Source: a virus
IMG/VR virus record: IMGVR_UViG_3300044730_001822
Span: 1 to 64,000 of that record
Direction: 5' to 3' (one strand)
Length of the DNA: 64,000 nt
Every line of letters starts with the position of its first letter. Within the stretch, counting starts at the first letter, position 1. Shown here piece after piece: positions 39,656 to 48,964 of this stretch. A model generated the notes under the pieces. The model did no database searches. It had not been told where the DNA came from and was given only the letters and a program-made list of their open reading frames with translations. The position numbers and the translations under genes are program-made.

Positions 39656-42600
39656 ACCCGGCTGTTATCTCTCCTGTGTTCTTGACACGGATTGGTATGT
39701 AGATAAATTCAACTGTTTTAACTGGCTCAACAGCAATATCAACCAGCAGTTCGTTGCGATCCACGCGGTCAGGTGGATTGTTTGATTCGTCGCACACTGC
39801 CAAGTAATCATAAAGACCACGTTTTGCTACCAAATCATTCAATATTGTTGTCACTGTGGCCAAGACCTGATTGCGTGTGAATGCATCATTGGGCTCAAAC
39901 AAGTAGGGTTGTACTGCTGTGGCCAACTGTGTACGAAGATAAACTATCAAACGTGCCACGTTCACACGATTCAGTGCCGATCCTACATTGTAACGTGTCT
40001 TCTGACCATAGGCAGTGATGCCTGTGCCGGGAATAAACGTAATAGGATTGATAGCGTTGTCATACAAGATGTCACGCAGGTCACGGCCCATGTTGGTCTG
40101 TGTAAACTCTCCAGTCTGACCATTGATATAACCAATACGTGCTGCGTTGTCTATGACACCGCGACGTGTACCAGCAGGAGCAAACCACGGATAGCTGGCT
40201 TCGTCTGAACGCACATATGTACGCAACATCATGTGGCTAGGCGGTTGTACCACCACAGCACCATTGACGTTATTGGTCTGGCAAGAAGGATAGTATGTGG
40301 CCACATAAGGATCACCTGTGGTTACATAATCTTCTGGCAGAACTTGTGCGCCGGCCAAATCGTTGGTAGCATAGGCCTGCAAGGGCTGGCTCAACGCTGG
40401 CAGTCTCATGGGTGTATCACCAATGATAAATGCTGTGTTGCTGCGATCATTGTTCAGCACCACCAAGTTCTGGATCAACTCTGGATACTGTGGACAGGCC
40501 AGCAAGTTGAAAATACGTGCATCTTCGCGAGCTTCTGAACTTACATCAATAGCAGCACGCAGAGCCTGTACAATCAAAGCACGCTGTGCTTTACGTCCGG
40601 CATACATAGCACCATTGTCACGAAGACCCGATGCTGTGACCCAGGTATATGAATACGTAGGCAAAGTCAGATCAGGATAGTTCTGTGATGTAAACAAGTT
40701 TGTGGTAAACTGTTTGACATTAAAGCCCGAACGACGCATATTCCAAAGTAGTATTCCTTCAGGATATAGATCAGGATCAGGTGCATCCAAATCCAAGTAG
40801 TCACTGTACAACAGGCTTTCGATAGTGGGTATGGGATCGTTTACCGGATCCACTGTGCCCGAACTAGCCCAACGTGCGTCAGCAAACGCAATACCGTTTT
40901 GACTGGTCTGATCAGCATTGTCAATCAACACCCACTGATAATCACCGGGTGCTACTTCTTCGTAACGTTTGATAATAGGATAGTTATCAAGATCGCTGGT
41001 ATCAATCCACAACTGTCCTACTTGATCAGTGATTTGTATTTCACTGTTATTCACTATCATGGTAGTGGGCTCTGTGGGACTGATGATAGGACCTGCATCA
41101 TTTAATCCTGTGCTGAGGTTGTAACCACGGATGTCTGCAGTTACATTATAATAACCTTTCCATTGTCCGCCATCTTTGATCATGATGTCAACTTGATCTG
41201 CAGCAGAGTAGTACCAGTACGTGCCATTGTCGGGCAAGCGATCTGGTGCTGTGGGCTGGAAGTAAACTTCAGTGCCAAGCGCCCAGGTGCTGCCGTCGAC
41301 CCAGTTACTGAGTTCAGTGACATCGCCATCTCCGCCTAACCCGGCTGAACCAAAATAATAGTTGGTTTTGGCATTGACCGTGACAGTGGTGGCCACACCA
41401 TCGTTGGCAACAAAGCCAGCAGTGGTTATAATTCCTGTACTGCCAGCACCATCCTGCAGCAGTATACTACCGCCGTATTCATGTGTTAGAATGATATAAC
41501 CCTGTGCGTTTACCTCGGCCGACACACCGTCTAAGTTAGCACTAAACACTGCGGTAACAAAATCTTCAGCAGCGGTTCCATTTACTTCAACCTCTACTGG
41601 TGTGGCATAACTGCTACTGCCTTTAATTGTTGCAGAAATCCAGAATGTGCTGGGCGAAGAAAATTCTATGTCGTTGCTGATACCTTGCGCATTCGTTGGG
41701 CCCGAAGCATATCTTTGGAACAACTTCATGCCAACCAGTCCATTAAACACTGTGTTGGTACTGGGAGTAACTACAAAATCATTGGAGTCATCAGCAGGGT
41801 GGATCTGAGCATATGTAGCACCGGCAGCAATATTTCTTCCGCCGCCCGAAGGATCTAATGCTGCATTGACAGCTGCATCACTGACATACAACGGACAACT
41901 TTGCTGTACAAATTGTAATAAAGTTGAACTCCATTTGCTGAGAGTGAGATTTGTTCCATTGTTCACTGCTGTGGTTTTATTCCAAACAGATCCCGAAGGA
42001 CGCTGTGTGACCAAAGTGCTGGTCCAACGAGGAGGATTGGTGTGTGGACCTGCCTGTGTCACAGGAACATTATAAGTACCGGCTGTGATACCCAGCACGG
42101 TGAGCAATGAACTATATCCTGAAATAGTGATAGTTCCCAGAGCACCACCTGTGGGCTGTGCTGTGGAGTCGCCATAGATATTAAGACGATTGTTTAATGC
42201 GGCTGCACTAATACCTGTGATGCCAGCCGCAACAATGGCCTGGGCCAGGACTGTGAGTGTACTACCTTGTGCGTTGGGTGTCCATAGAGAATCAGGATCA
42301 CCTACGACCAATCCACCAGAGTCTCCGACTATCACGGCACTGGAAGTATTGTATCCACCAGTGATTGCTGAAATACTGGTCAATCCCGAAGCTACACCAA
42401 CTCCCCAGGTCAAACCATCAGATGACAGATAAACCTGTCCCGAAGAAGAAATAGCAACAAACTGACCTGCGTTGTAGGTAACATCCACTAGATTAACTGT
42501 TGAAGGTACAGCAGATGTTGTGACTTCAGCAAAGGCACCAGAAGCTAAAATATTACCTGTACCGTTATAGCGTACAATAGTTCCGCCATTGCCAACTGCA

Positions 42601-43988
42601 ACTACCACGTTGCCGTTGTTAAGAGCACAGGCCACAGCATTAAGCCCATTGGTAAATCCAGATACCGAAACGTTGGCTGTGCCGGCAAATGCATTAGGTG
42701 TATACAGTATCCTACCACTGGAACCAACTGTGACATACTGGCTGGTGCTGCCTATACGAGTGACATCGTACAAGGTGGCAGATGTAGCACCATTGGCACC
42801 GGCTGCTGAAAAAGTTATGACGCTGTCACCAGTAGATGGTGCCTGATATATGATACCATTGTCACCTACTGCTACCCAAGCATTGCTGCCGTTGTAAGTA
42901 ATACCACGGAATGCACCACCGGCGCTGATACTGGCTCTCACTGCCCAGGCTGTGGCATTGGCACCACCTGTGATAATATTTGCCACACCAGATGTGGAAC
43001 CAGCACCAACTGCTGCATATGCTGTGCCATCTGTGGCCACTGCAAATAGATTTCCTAGATATCCGTTGGTATTGGCTGCAGTCCAAGTGCCGTTGACGTT
43101 GGCCGAATTCACATAGTAAACTTCGTTGAGCGCGGCATTGGCTTCGCTGGTAGTTCCCACAGCTACATAGGTATTACTACCTGCACCGTAAGCAACATCT
43201 GTAAAATCTGCTACCACACCTAGATCAACTGTGCTGCCGTTGATGGTCAAGTATCCGTTGAGCGAAGTATTGACTGCGCTGGATTGTATTGTGGGCCAAA
43301 CTGCTTGCCAATCAGTGGAACCAACTTCAACCCACTGATTATAATTGGAATCTGTGCTAGGTATGGTATTGCCTGCTTTGTAGTACAGCGGTAAATCTGT
43401 GTTGGTTGCAACTATGGCATAATCGCCTATCATACCAACAGTATTTGCTGGTGCAACATTGGCACTGGTTAGATCTGAATCGGTAATAACTGTAGGCGTT
43501 TTTAATGTAAATGCTCCGGTTCCTGATCCAGCAGTGCTGTTCCATTCAAAGACACCAAATGTGCTGGCATCTGTGTCCAACCAATAGGTGTTGTTGGATG
43601 GATCGCCCAAGGGACGACTTAGACTGGCCGTTAATGCTGCCAAGTCAATGTTTGCACGCATCATGAATGCGCGGTTGCTGACGCCTAGCACTGAGTAGGC
43701 AGCCAACAAGCCATATTCGTTGAGTTCATAACCGTTGATGGGCGTACCAGCGGTGGTTGTGTAGAAGAATGGATTACCAAATGTGGTGGCCATATCACGC
43801 TGGCTGGTAATTAAATATACCTTGCCTGCGTTGACTTCCAGCGTACCTGCTGCTATGCCTGTACCTGTGCCAGAAATTTTGTTCTGGGCTGATGCAAAAA
43901 GTATGAAAGGTACGGTACCTGCTGCTGCGGGTAAGTATTGACTTTCATCTATGACTGTGACTTCGACGCCCGGTGAAATTAATGCCAT
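39654..43988 (-). CDS. 18: Tail sheath protein gp18 with beta-propeller insertion
   Basis: 1444 residues, more than twice T4 gp18 (659). The N-terminus MALISPGVEVTVIDESQYLP and the C-terminal part (RVNVARLIVYLRTQLATAVQ, VEFIYIPIRVKNTGEITAG) are typical sheath. Residues about 258-570 (nt about 42275-43217) carry blades such as VAYGAGSNTYVAVG, ITYNGSNAWVAVGDNGIIYQ, VTYNAGQFVAISSSGQVYLS, like the propellers at 1-1673. The insertion splits a domain read as YLTINGSTVDLG and QGSTLTVLAQAIVAAGITG. A canonical TATAAATA lies at 44018-44025. The insertion would decorate the outside of the sheath. Confidence 0.9.
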   Translation of the reverse strand: MALISPGVEVTVIDESQYLPAAAGTVPFILFASAQNKISGTGTGIAAGTLEVNAGKVYLITSQRDMATTFGNPFFYTTTAGTPINGYELNEYGLLAAYSVLGVSNRAFMMRANIDLAALTASLSRPLGDPSNNTYWLDTDASTFGVFEWNSTAGSGTGAFTLKTPTVITDSDLTSANVAPANTVGMIGDYAIVATNTDLPLYYKAGNTIPSTDSNYNQWVEVGSTDWQAVWPTIQSSAVNTSLNGYLTINGSTVDLGVVADFTDVAYGAGSNTYVAVGTTSEANAALNEVYYVNSANVNGTWTAANTNGYLGNLFAVATDGTAYAAVGAGSTSGVANIITGGANATAWAVRASISAGGAFRGITYNGSNAWVAVGDNGIIYQAPSTGDSVITFSAAGANGATSATLYDVTRIGSTSQYVTVGSSGRILYTPNAFAGTANVSVSGFTNGLNAVACALNNGNVVVAVGNGGTIVRYNGTGNILASGAFAEVTTSAVPSTVNLVDVTYNAGQFVAISSSGQVYLSSDGLTWGVGVASGLTSISAITGGYNTSSAVIVGDSGGLVVGDPDSLWTPNAQGSTLTVLAQAIVAAGITGISAAALNNRLNIYGDSTAQPTGGALGTITISGYSSLLTVLGITAGTYNVPVTQAGPHTNPPRWTSTLVTQRPSGSVWNKTTAVNNGTNLTLSKWSSTLLQFVQQSCPLYVSDAAVNAALDPSGGGRNIAAGATYAQIHPADDSNDFVVTPSTNTVFNGLVGMKLFQRYASGPTNAQGISNDIEFSSPSTFWISATIKGSSSYATPVEVEVNGTAAEDFVTAVFSANLDGVSAEVNAQGYIILTHEYGGSILLQDGAGSTGIITTAGFVANDGVATTVTVNAKTNYYFGSAGLGGDGDVTELSNWVDGSTWALGTEVYFQPTAPDRLPDNGTYWYYSAADQVDIMIKDGGQWKGYYNVTADIRGYNLSTGLNDAGPIISPTEPTTMIVNNSEIQITDQVGQLWIDTSDLDNYPIIKRYEEVAPGDYQWVLIDNADQTSQNGIAFADARWASSGTVDPVNDPIPTIESLLYSDYLDLDAPDPDLYPEGILLWNMRRSGFNVKQFTTNLFTSQNYPDLTLPTYSYTWVTASGLRDNGAMYAGRKAQRALIVQALRAAIDVSSEAREDARIFNLLACPQYPELIQNLVVLNNDRSNTAFIIGDTPMRLPALSQPLQAYATNDLAGAQVLPEDYVTTGDPYVATYYPSCQTNNVNGAVVVQPPSHMMLRTYVRSDEASYPWFAPAGTRRGVIDNAARIGYINGQTGEFTQTNMGRDLRDILYDNAINPITFIPGTGITAYGQKTRYNVGSALNRVNVARLIVYLRTQLATAVQPYLFEPNDAFTRNQVLATVTTILNDLVAKRGLYDYLAVCDESNNPPDRVDRNELLVDIAVEPVKTVEFIYIPIRVKNTGEITAG

Positions 43989-44017
43989 GGTTTAGTTCCT
44001 TTATATCCAGTTGTAGA

Positions 44018-44025
44018 TATTTATA
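44018..44025 (-). promoter_or_regulatory. Canonical T4 late promoter TATAAATA before gp18
   Basis: Exact TATAAATA on the minus strand, 29 bases before ATG 43988; AAAGGA follows as Shine-Dalgarno. Confidence 0.85.
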
Positions 44026-44056
44026 AAGAACTGCGAAATCTGGCTGGTTATGGCGA

Positions 44057-44069
44057 CCTACTAAGTAGG
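44057..44069. promoter_or_regulatory. Small perfect palindrome between divergent genes
   Basis: CCTAC-TAA-GTAGG, between the gp18 promoter and the plus-strand gene at 44083. Possible protein-binding site. Confidence 0.3.
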
Positions 44070-44082
44070 TTTTGCTGTAAAT

Positions 44083-44427
44083 ATGTGTATGAGACCCTTG
44101 TGCAAAGCCTGCGAACGCAGGCCCAGAGCCATTGCTTACTATCGCAACGACAAGTGTGTGTATCGCAGCAGATGCACCGAATGTGAACGGCGGCACAAAA
44201 AAATTCCGCCACAGACACCACGCTGGTCTGCACAGGGCTACAAGTTGAAAAAAGCCTGTGACCTATGCGGGTTCCGTGCCAAAATAGCACGACAACTCAT
44301 GGTGTATCATTTGGATGGGAATTTGAACAACAGCCAATTGCATAATCTACGCACAGTGTGTCATAACTGTGCTGTAGAACTAAGCTGGGACAAGAGTGTC
44401 TGGCGCCGTGGTGACCACGTTGAGTAA
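44083..44427 (+). CDS. Zinc-binding HNH-like protein
   Basis: 114 residues. Three CxxC pairs (CKAC, CTEC, CDLC) and a fourth in CHNC; VYHLDGNLNNSQLHNLRTVC has the His-x-x-Gly-Asn...Asn-Leu pattern of HNH nucleases, with one of the usual two His replaced by Tyr. It may be an HNH endonuclease or a structural zinc protein. It is a lone plus-strand gene between gp18 and gp1, overlapping gp1 tail to tail by 48 bases. TGTAAATA at 44076-44083 leaves five bases before a second ATG (44089). Confidence 0.7.
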   Translation: MCMRPLCKACERRPRAIAYYRNDKCVYRSRCTECERRHKKIPPQTPRWSAQGYKLKKACDLCGFRAKIARQLMVYHLDGNLNNSQLHNLRTVCHNCAVELSWDKSVWRRGDHVE

Positions 44428-45054
44428 CGCATCAATCTGGCTGTACAACTCATCCAGGGAGTTGTTGTTGTCAATCACATGATCAAAATCACTGCCAATC
44501 CAGGATGTTTCGCTGGGATGGATTTTGTAATCTTCCATTTTGGACTTGCTCAGCGCCCAGCCAATGAATCTAGGGCCAGCATTGACTGCTTCGGCGTGTC
44601 TGTACCATTCGGGATCAGGACCACGTTTCACACGAATTACCAAACCGTTCTGTTGCTTGATGGCGGCAATTTCATTGGGAAATCTGCAGTCACTGATAAC
44701 GATGTCGTCCTGGGATTTTGATAGTTTGTTTTCCACAGCAGCGATCCAGATATCATCGTGGAAGGCTCGGCGGCACACTTCTGTGCCCCAATACTGTAGT
44801 ATCCAACGCGGTGTTAGATGCGGTATGCCCAGTCTTTCTGCCCACCAGGTGTCCACACATTCGCGCCATTCTCTGCTGCTTTTGCTACGTCCTTCCAGCA
44901 TTTCCCTGTCCCAGCCAAACACAGCGGCCACTGCGTCTTTGAGGCTGTTGGCAAAGGATTCTCTGCGGAATTGATGTATGTTCACTAGATAGTCAGCGAT
45001 GGTGTCTTTGCCTGAGCCGATAAGACCACAGACACCAATGATTCTTTTGGACAT
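44380..45054 (-). CDS. 1: Deoxynucleoside monophosphate kinase gp1
   Basis: 224 residues. P-loop IGVCGLIGSGKDT (5-17), then SFANSLKDAVAAVFGWDREM, VISDCRFPNEIAAI and a C-terminal FDHVIDNNNSLDELYSQIDA match the gp1 family of phage dNMP kinases, which feed dNTP synthesis. ATG 45054 overlaps the upstream stop (TAATG). Confidence 0.85.
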   Translation of the reverse strand: MSKRIIGVCGLIGSGKDTIADYLVNIHQFRRESFANSLKDAVAAVFGWDREMLEGRSKSSREWRECVDTWWAERLGIPHLTPRWILQYWGTEVCRRAFHDDIWIAAVENKLSKSQDDIVISDCRFPNEIAAIKQQNGLVIRVKRGPDPEWYRHAEAVNAGPRFIGWALSKSKMEDYKIHPSETSWIGSDFDHVIDNNNSLDELYSQIDALLNVVTTAPDTLVPA

Positions 45055-45245
45055 TATCGCCCCCTGCCGCTGGTTCTGCGTACTTTGGAGCCACCAAAAC
45101 CCCGGGAGTTTTTAGGTCCCTTCGGCGGAGGCGGTGCCTTGGGCTTTGGTGACATGACTGGCGTTGTTGTGTGATCCACAGCAACGTTGGCATTGGCTGA
45201 TATACCAATGCGTTCAAATAATTTAGGAATTTTTTTCTCTACCAC
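45054..45245 (-). CDS. Small Pro/Lys-rich protein
   Basis: 63 residues from GTG 45245, supported by GGGAGG six bases upstream. Contains SPKPKAPPPPKGPKNSRG and a basic GGSKVRRTSGRGR tail; probably disordered and possibly nucleic-acid-contacting. Function unknown. Confidence 0.6.
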   Translation of the reverse strand: MVEKKIPKLFERIGISANANVAVDHTTTPVMSPKPKAPPPPKGPKNSRGFGGSKVRRTSGRGR

Positions 45246-45324
45246 TGTTGCCTCCCTGCGTATATGTATTTTATAACATCTTTAGAGAGAGTGCAAATTT
45301 TTAGGCAAGAATATCTGAAGCAGT

Positions 45325-46083
45325 TTACCCTTGTACCCAGTAGTAAGGCTGGCTGCCATCCACGTACTTCTGTAGATCATCAATCAACTTGGCCATGTCT
45401 TCTTTGGCTTCGGCCTTGAGTTGTGCGCCATTCAGCGTGGTGCCACCGCCGGGTCCGGCAATGGAGTTGAATTTTTCACGAGCCTCGCCAATGATCTGTT
45501 TGCACACAGCATAGGTGTAGTCACGGATCCAAGGCAGTATGCGATAGTCGGTCAAGAGTTGTATTTCGGGACGCATCTGATCGCACCACAGCAGGATCAC
45601 TTCGCCTTCGCCCTTGGGATAGTTGATGATGTGCAGCACCTTGGTCACCGGATTGTAGGTGTAGTTGATGAATCCACCAAACATTCTAGCAGCCTGCTCT
45701 ACATATTGGGTATAAAAGTCGTAAGTGGCTAGACCGCCTGAATAGTTGAAATTCAGCAGGTATGTATTCATGATGGCACTGCTAAAGGGATCGAAACTTT
45801 GGCTGAAAGGACCTTGGGCAAAACCAATGGTACGGCGGAAGATCTGACGTACATTGTAGATCTCCTGCGGCAATGTGTAGTGTGTTAGATCGCTCTGCAG
45901 GGTGATAAAGTTATAGGCTTCTTCGTAGGCATTTTGAGCCCGTTGCCTGTAGGTCAATACTGCCTGTTCATAGGCCACTTCATAGTCCGGGGCGTTGAGT
46001 TCTACGTCAACCAAGTTGCCGCCCAGGCGGGTGTTTACATAGTCAAATACTTTGGATTTAAGATTGGTCAGTGTATCACTCAT
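45325..46083 (-). CDS. 13: Neck protein gp13-like
   Basis: 252 residues. MSDTLTNLKSKVFDYVNTRL, TYRQRAQNAYEEAYNFITL, PFSSAIMNTYLLNFNYSGGL and LTDYRILPWIRDYTYAVCK match the pattern of the conserved neck protein of T4-like cyanophages that I know as gp13. It joins head and tail together with gp14. The promoter CTAAATA lies in the loop of a perfect hairpin 18 bases upstream. Confidence 0.7.
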   Translation of the reverse strand: MSDTLTNLKSKVFDYVNTRLGGNLVDVELNAPDYEVAYEQAVLTYRQRAQNAYEEAYNFITLQSDLTHYTLPQEIYNVRQIFRRTIGFAQGPFSQSFDPFSSAIMNTYLLNFNYSGGLATYDFYTQYVEQAARMFGGFINYTYNPVTKVLHIINYPKGEGEVILLWCDQMRPEIQLLTDYRILPWIRDYTYAVCKQIIGEAREKFNSIAGPGGGTTLNGAQLKAEAKEDMAKLIDDLQKYVDGSQPYYWVQG

Positions 46084-46090
46084 AAGAAAA

Positions 46091-46116
46091 GCCCTGTGCT
46101 GTATTTAGCACAGGGC
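46091..46116 (-). promoter_or_regulatory. Hairpin terminator with late promoter CTAAATA in its loop side
   Basis: GCCCTGTGCT (091-100) pairs perfectly with AGCACAGGGC (107-116); on the minus strand TTTT follows. The CTAAATA element (46102-46108) spans the loop and the first stem bases. One site can end the 46137 transcript and start gp13. Confidence 0.8.
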
Positions 46117-46136
46117 CGGGTGCTGTGAGTGTTAGT

Positions 46137-47291
46137 TTACCAGACTTTTAGGATTATGAGATTTTCGTTGAAACGCCCGTTGAGTTTGATTTCAGTGGCT
46201 TTGATTTCCTTGAAGTATTTGCGAGCCCCGGGTTTGCCACCAGCAAACAAGGCTTTGAGTTGATCTGCTGGTTTGCGCAGAGTTTTGCTCACGCTGAGGT
46301 TGGCATCAAAACCAATGATGGTGTTGTTTTTCACAGTCATTGAACCCACGTGCGAGTCGGCCACATAGTGCTGTAGTTTGCGCTTGGTGGTATCATAGGT
46401 GTAGAACTCTGTGCAGTCTGCCAGTTTGGTAGCAGGCTCGGAAGTGAGTTTCAATTCTGGGAATGCCTGTAGATATTTCAGTTTGCGCACAATCTGATCG
46501 GGCGTTTGCTTTTTCTTGGCCCTGGGTTTGCGTTCTACCTTTTTGATCTGTACATAACTGTCGCAATCGGCCACTACCAACTCGCAGAACTTCAGCATCT
46601 GCTTGAGTTCGTTTTTGCCCCAGCGGCTATAGCCTTCAACCAACTGAGCATCCTTGCCTTCCAGGGCTTCTGTGAGTTCTGCAACTTTGCTGGCAAAAGG
46701 ATCGCGAACCTGACTGATGTGCGTGGGCTGAACATTCATGCCACGTATGATGGTCATGGGCTTGTGGTTGTTCAAATTCAGTTTTACTTCTCCCGCTGTG
46801 CAGAAATCATCATACATGGCTTCTAATTCGCCAGCGGCTTCTATGGCCTTGTCACGCAGTCTATCCTGGATATTGGGCTTGATCACATCATCATCTTTGA
46901 CTTCTTTCTTTACCTGTTCTTTCAATGCCTTGAGTCTAGTGATTTCTGCGCTGACGTGCAGTTGCTCGTGCTCACTGAGTTGTAGGCCCACAGTGGTCAT
47001 GCGAGCCAGCCAGCCTGTCACGTGCTTGAATTCGTAGTCGCTGACACCCTTGATGCGTTTGGCTTCTGTGCCGCGCCCGTTGCGTTCTAGATAATCCAGC
47101 AGGAATTCTTTGCTGTCTTTGCGTTGGAAATTGTAGTTGTACCAATTGATGGCGTGGAGCACAGCAGATGAACGTTTGTCGGCTTCGGGCTGAGTGCGCC
47201 AGTCTGGCTCAGGTCCTACATTTTTAAGATCACCGTCCCGTGGTTTCAGGAGTTTTATGGCTGTGGTTTTTGCTGTGCTGGTTCTGACCAT
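46137..47291 (-). CDS. Hypothetical protein, 384 residues
   Basis: Starts at ATG 47291 with GAGG seven bases upstream; a GTG at 47303 is less likely. Lys-rich; contains AINWYNYNFQRKDSKEFLLD, a charged helix around 110-135 and a basic KKVERKPRAKKKQ segment (about 255-267), then a beta-rich C-terminus with YDTTKRKLQHYVADSHVGSM. I do not recognise the family. The upstream small gene shares a sigma70 promoter, so expression may be early, unlike the surrounding virion genes. Confidence 0.65.
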   Translation of the reverse strand: MVRTSTAKTTAIKLLKPRDGDLKNVGPEPDWRTQPEADKRSSAVLHAINWYNYNFQRKDSKEFLLDYLERNGRGTEAKRIKGVSDYEFKHVTGWLARMTTVGLQLSEHEQLHVSAEITRLKALKEQVKKEVKDDDVIKPNIQDRLRDKAIEAAGELEAMYDDFCTAGEVKLNLNNHKPMTIIRGMNVQPTHISQVRDPFASKVAELTEALEGKDAQLVEGYSRWGKNELKQMLKFCELVVADCDSYVQIKKVERKPRAKKKQTPDQIVRKLKYLQAFPELKLTSEPATKLADCTEFYTYDTTKRKLQHYVADSHVGSMTVKNNTIIGFDANLSVSKTLRKPADQLKALFAGGKPGARKYFKEIKATEIKLNGRFNENLIILKVW

Positions 47292-47299
47292 GTATTGCC

Positions 47300-47569
47300 T
47301 CACTTTTTGCTTAATTTAGCCAAGAATATATGCTTTTCTAATTCTAACAGGTTTGTGTTTATTTGGTCAACCAATTCTTGATGTTTTGGTAAAACTCTGT
47401 GTAGCCTGCGCTGTTCCACTTCAATGTTGCTGAGTTCGGCGATCAAATGATCTATGGCTCTAATGATGCGATGCCCATCAGCGCCTTGCTCTAATCCGCG
47501 TAGATACTGTCGTAGCAGGGGTTCTACACTGTTCCAATCTTCTGCTTGTTTGATCACCAATTGTGTCAT
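47300..47569 (-). CDS. Small helical protein, early promoter
   Basis: 89 residues from ATG 47569: MTQLVIKQAEDWNSVEPLLR, with a predicted coiled coil (HLIAELSNIEVEQRRLHRVL). A sigma70 promoter leaves six bases between -10 box and ATG. It leads a two-gene operon with 46137-47291. Function unknown. Confidence 0.65.
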   Translation of the reverse strand: MTQLVIKQAEDWNSVEPLLRQYLRGLEQGADGHRIIRAIDHLIAELSNIEVEQRRLHRVLPKHQELVDQINTNLLELEKHIFLAKLSKK

Positions 47570-47575
47570 AGCACC

Positions 47576-47604
47576 ATAATACACTAAAAAGAATATTTGG
47601 TCAA
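47576..47604 (-). promoter_or_regulatory. Sigma70-type promoter, leaderless
   Basis: TTGACC (47604-47599), 17-base spacer, TATTAT (47581-47576), then GGTGCT and ATG 47569. Confidence 0.75.
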
Positions 47605-47626
47605 ATACTAGGCTACCAAAAAACCG

Positions 47627-47633
47627 CTAAATA
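47627..47633 (+). promoter_or_regulatory. Late promoter CTAAATA, leaderless
   Basis: GCTAAATA followed by CCTATT and ATG 47640; six-base spacing. Confidence 0.7.
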
Positions 47634-47639
47634 CCTATT

Positions 47640-48959
47640 ATGCCCAAACTCAGTCTTTACCGCGAGAATTTCACCAACGATTACAAATGGTTTGACCGCA
47701 GGATTTCGGAACAATTCACGGTGGGCTGTGCCACGGTATTGATACACAAGTATGTGGGACCTATCAATCAAGGCACCTCTAACGATGCTACGCAACCTGA
47801 TTATCTAAATCAAAGCGTTAACAACATCCAAGACCTGCTGTATCTAGAAAATCGAGATCGCAAGTATGATACCACGGTGTATAGACTGCGTATGCATCAT
47901 ACCATGCAGAACATAGATTTCGATCTCACACAGTTTGGTCTATTTCTAAACAACGACACATTGTTCTGCACAGTACACAAAACCGACTGTGTGAATACCC
48001 TGGGCCGACTGCTGATGTCGGGCGATGTGATTGAAATGCCTTATCTACGTGAGTTCTTCCCGCTAAACTACGACGAAGTACAGACCAGTCTCAAGAGATA
48101 TTATGTGGTGCAGGACACAGCCAATGCTGCCGAGGGATTCAGTCCCACTTGGTATCCACACCTGTGGCGAGTAAAGTGCGAGCCCTTGGTAGACAGCCAA
48201 GAGTTTGCTCAGATCCTGAATCAGCCCGAAGATCAAACCAACTACTTTGGACCTTGGGGCAACACTATCGCTTACTTTGAAGGAGATCGTGTTACCTTTG
48301 GCGACAAGAATTACATTGCCAAACAGGATGTGCCTACTGGTGTGGCACCCACCGGCAAAGACGACGATCCATATTGGGGGCTAGATCCCAACCAGACTTT
48401 CCGAGACATGATGTCTACTTACCAGAAGAACATAGACATCAACAATGCTATCCTGGCACAGGCCGAGGCCGAAGTACCGCTGTCGGGCTACGACACTGTA
48501 CCTTTCTATATCGTGCCTACCACCATTGACGGTGAACCTTTGGGTTCAAGTTACAATGCAGATCAAACTTTTGTGAACAGTTCGCAAACCGATATTGATG
48601 CTTCATCTCAAAGTATCACGCCCAGAGACAATGCTTGGACCATGGGCTATCTTACCGGTGACGGGCTGCCACCCAATGGTGCTCCTGTTACACCCGGCGT
48701 AGTATTTCCCCGCGATCCCAGAGAAGGCGATTTCTGTCTGCGCCTTGACTATATGCCCAACAGGCTGTTCCGTTTTGACGGCGCACACTGGGTCAAGTTT
48801 GAAGATCGTGTGAGAACCAATATCACGCCCAGTCATACCAACGACACCGAGCACTATGGATTTTACAACAATCCTGGTGACATCTCAACCACGGACCGTG
48901 GTGAGATTCCTCGCAAGCAATCATTATCTAAAGCACTGCGGCCCAAGGACGATAACTAA
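47640..48959 (+). CDS. Conserved virion structural protein, neck region
   Basis: 439 residues. MPKLSLYRENFTNDYKWFDR, VYRLRMHHTMQNIDFDLTQF, LMSGDVIEMPYLREFFPLNY and GFSPTWYPHLWRVKCEPL match a conserved structural protein of T4-like cyanophages. The 'GDVIEMP ... F' segment recalls T4 gp14 (GDLIYFP), so a neck role is plausible but unproven. It is followed six bases later by gp15. Confidence 0.7.
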   Translation: MPKLSLYRENFTNDYKWFDRRISEQFTVGCATVLIHKYVGPINQGTSNDATQPDYLNQSVNNIQDLLYLENRDRKYDTTVYRLRMHHTMQNIDFDLTQFGLFLNNDTLFCTVHKTDCVNTLGRLLMSGDVIEMPYLREFFPLNYDEVQTSLKRYYVVQDTANAAEGFSPTWYPHLWRVKCEPLVDSQEFAQILNQPEDQTNYFGPWGNTIAYFEGDRVTFGDKNYIAKQDVPTGVAPTGKDDDPYWGLDPNQTFRDMMSTYQKNIDINNAILAQAEAEVPLSGYDTVPFYIVPTTIDGEPLGSSYNADQTFVNSSQTDIDASSQSITPRDNAWTMGYLTGDGLPPNGAPVTPGVVFPRDPREGDFCLRLDYMPNRLFRFDGAHWVKFEDRVRTNITPSHTNDTEHYGFYNNPGDISTTDRGEIPRKQSLSKALRPKDDN

Positions 48960-48964
48960 TAGTC

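Noticed and set aside
47291-47303. GTG 47303 as start of the 384-residue protein
   Set aside because: The GTG is part of the Shine-Dalgarno region of the better ATG at 47291.
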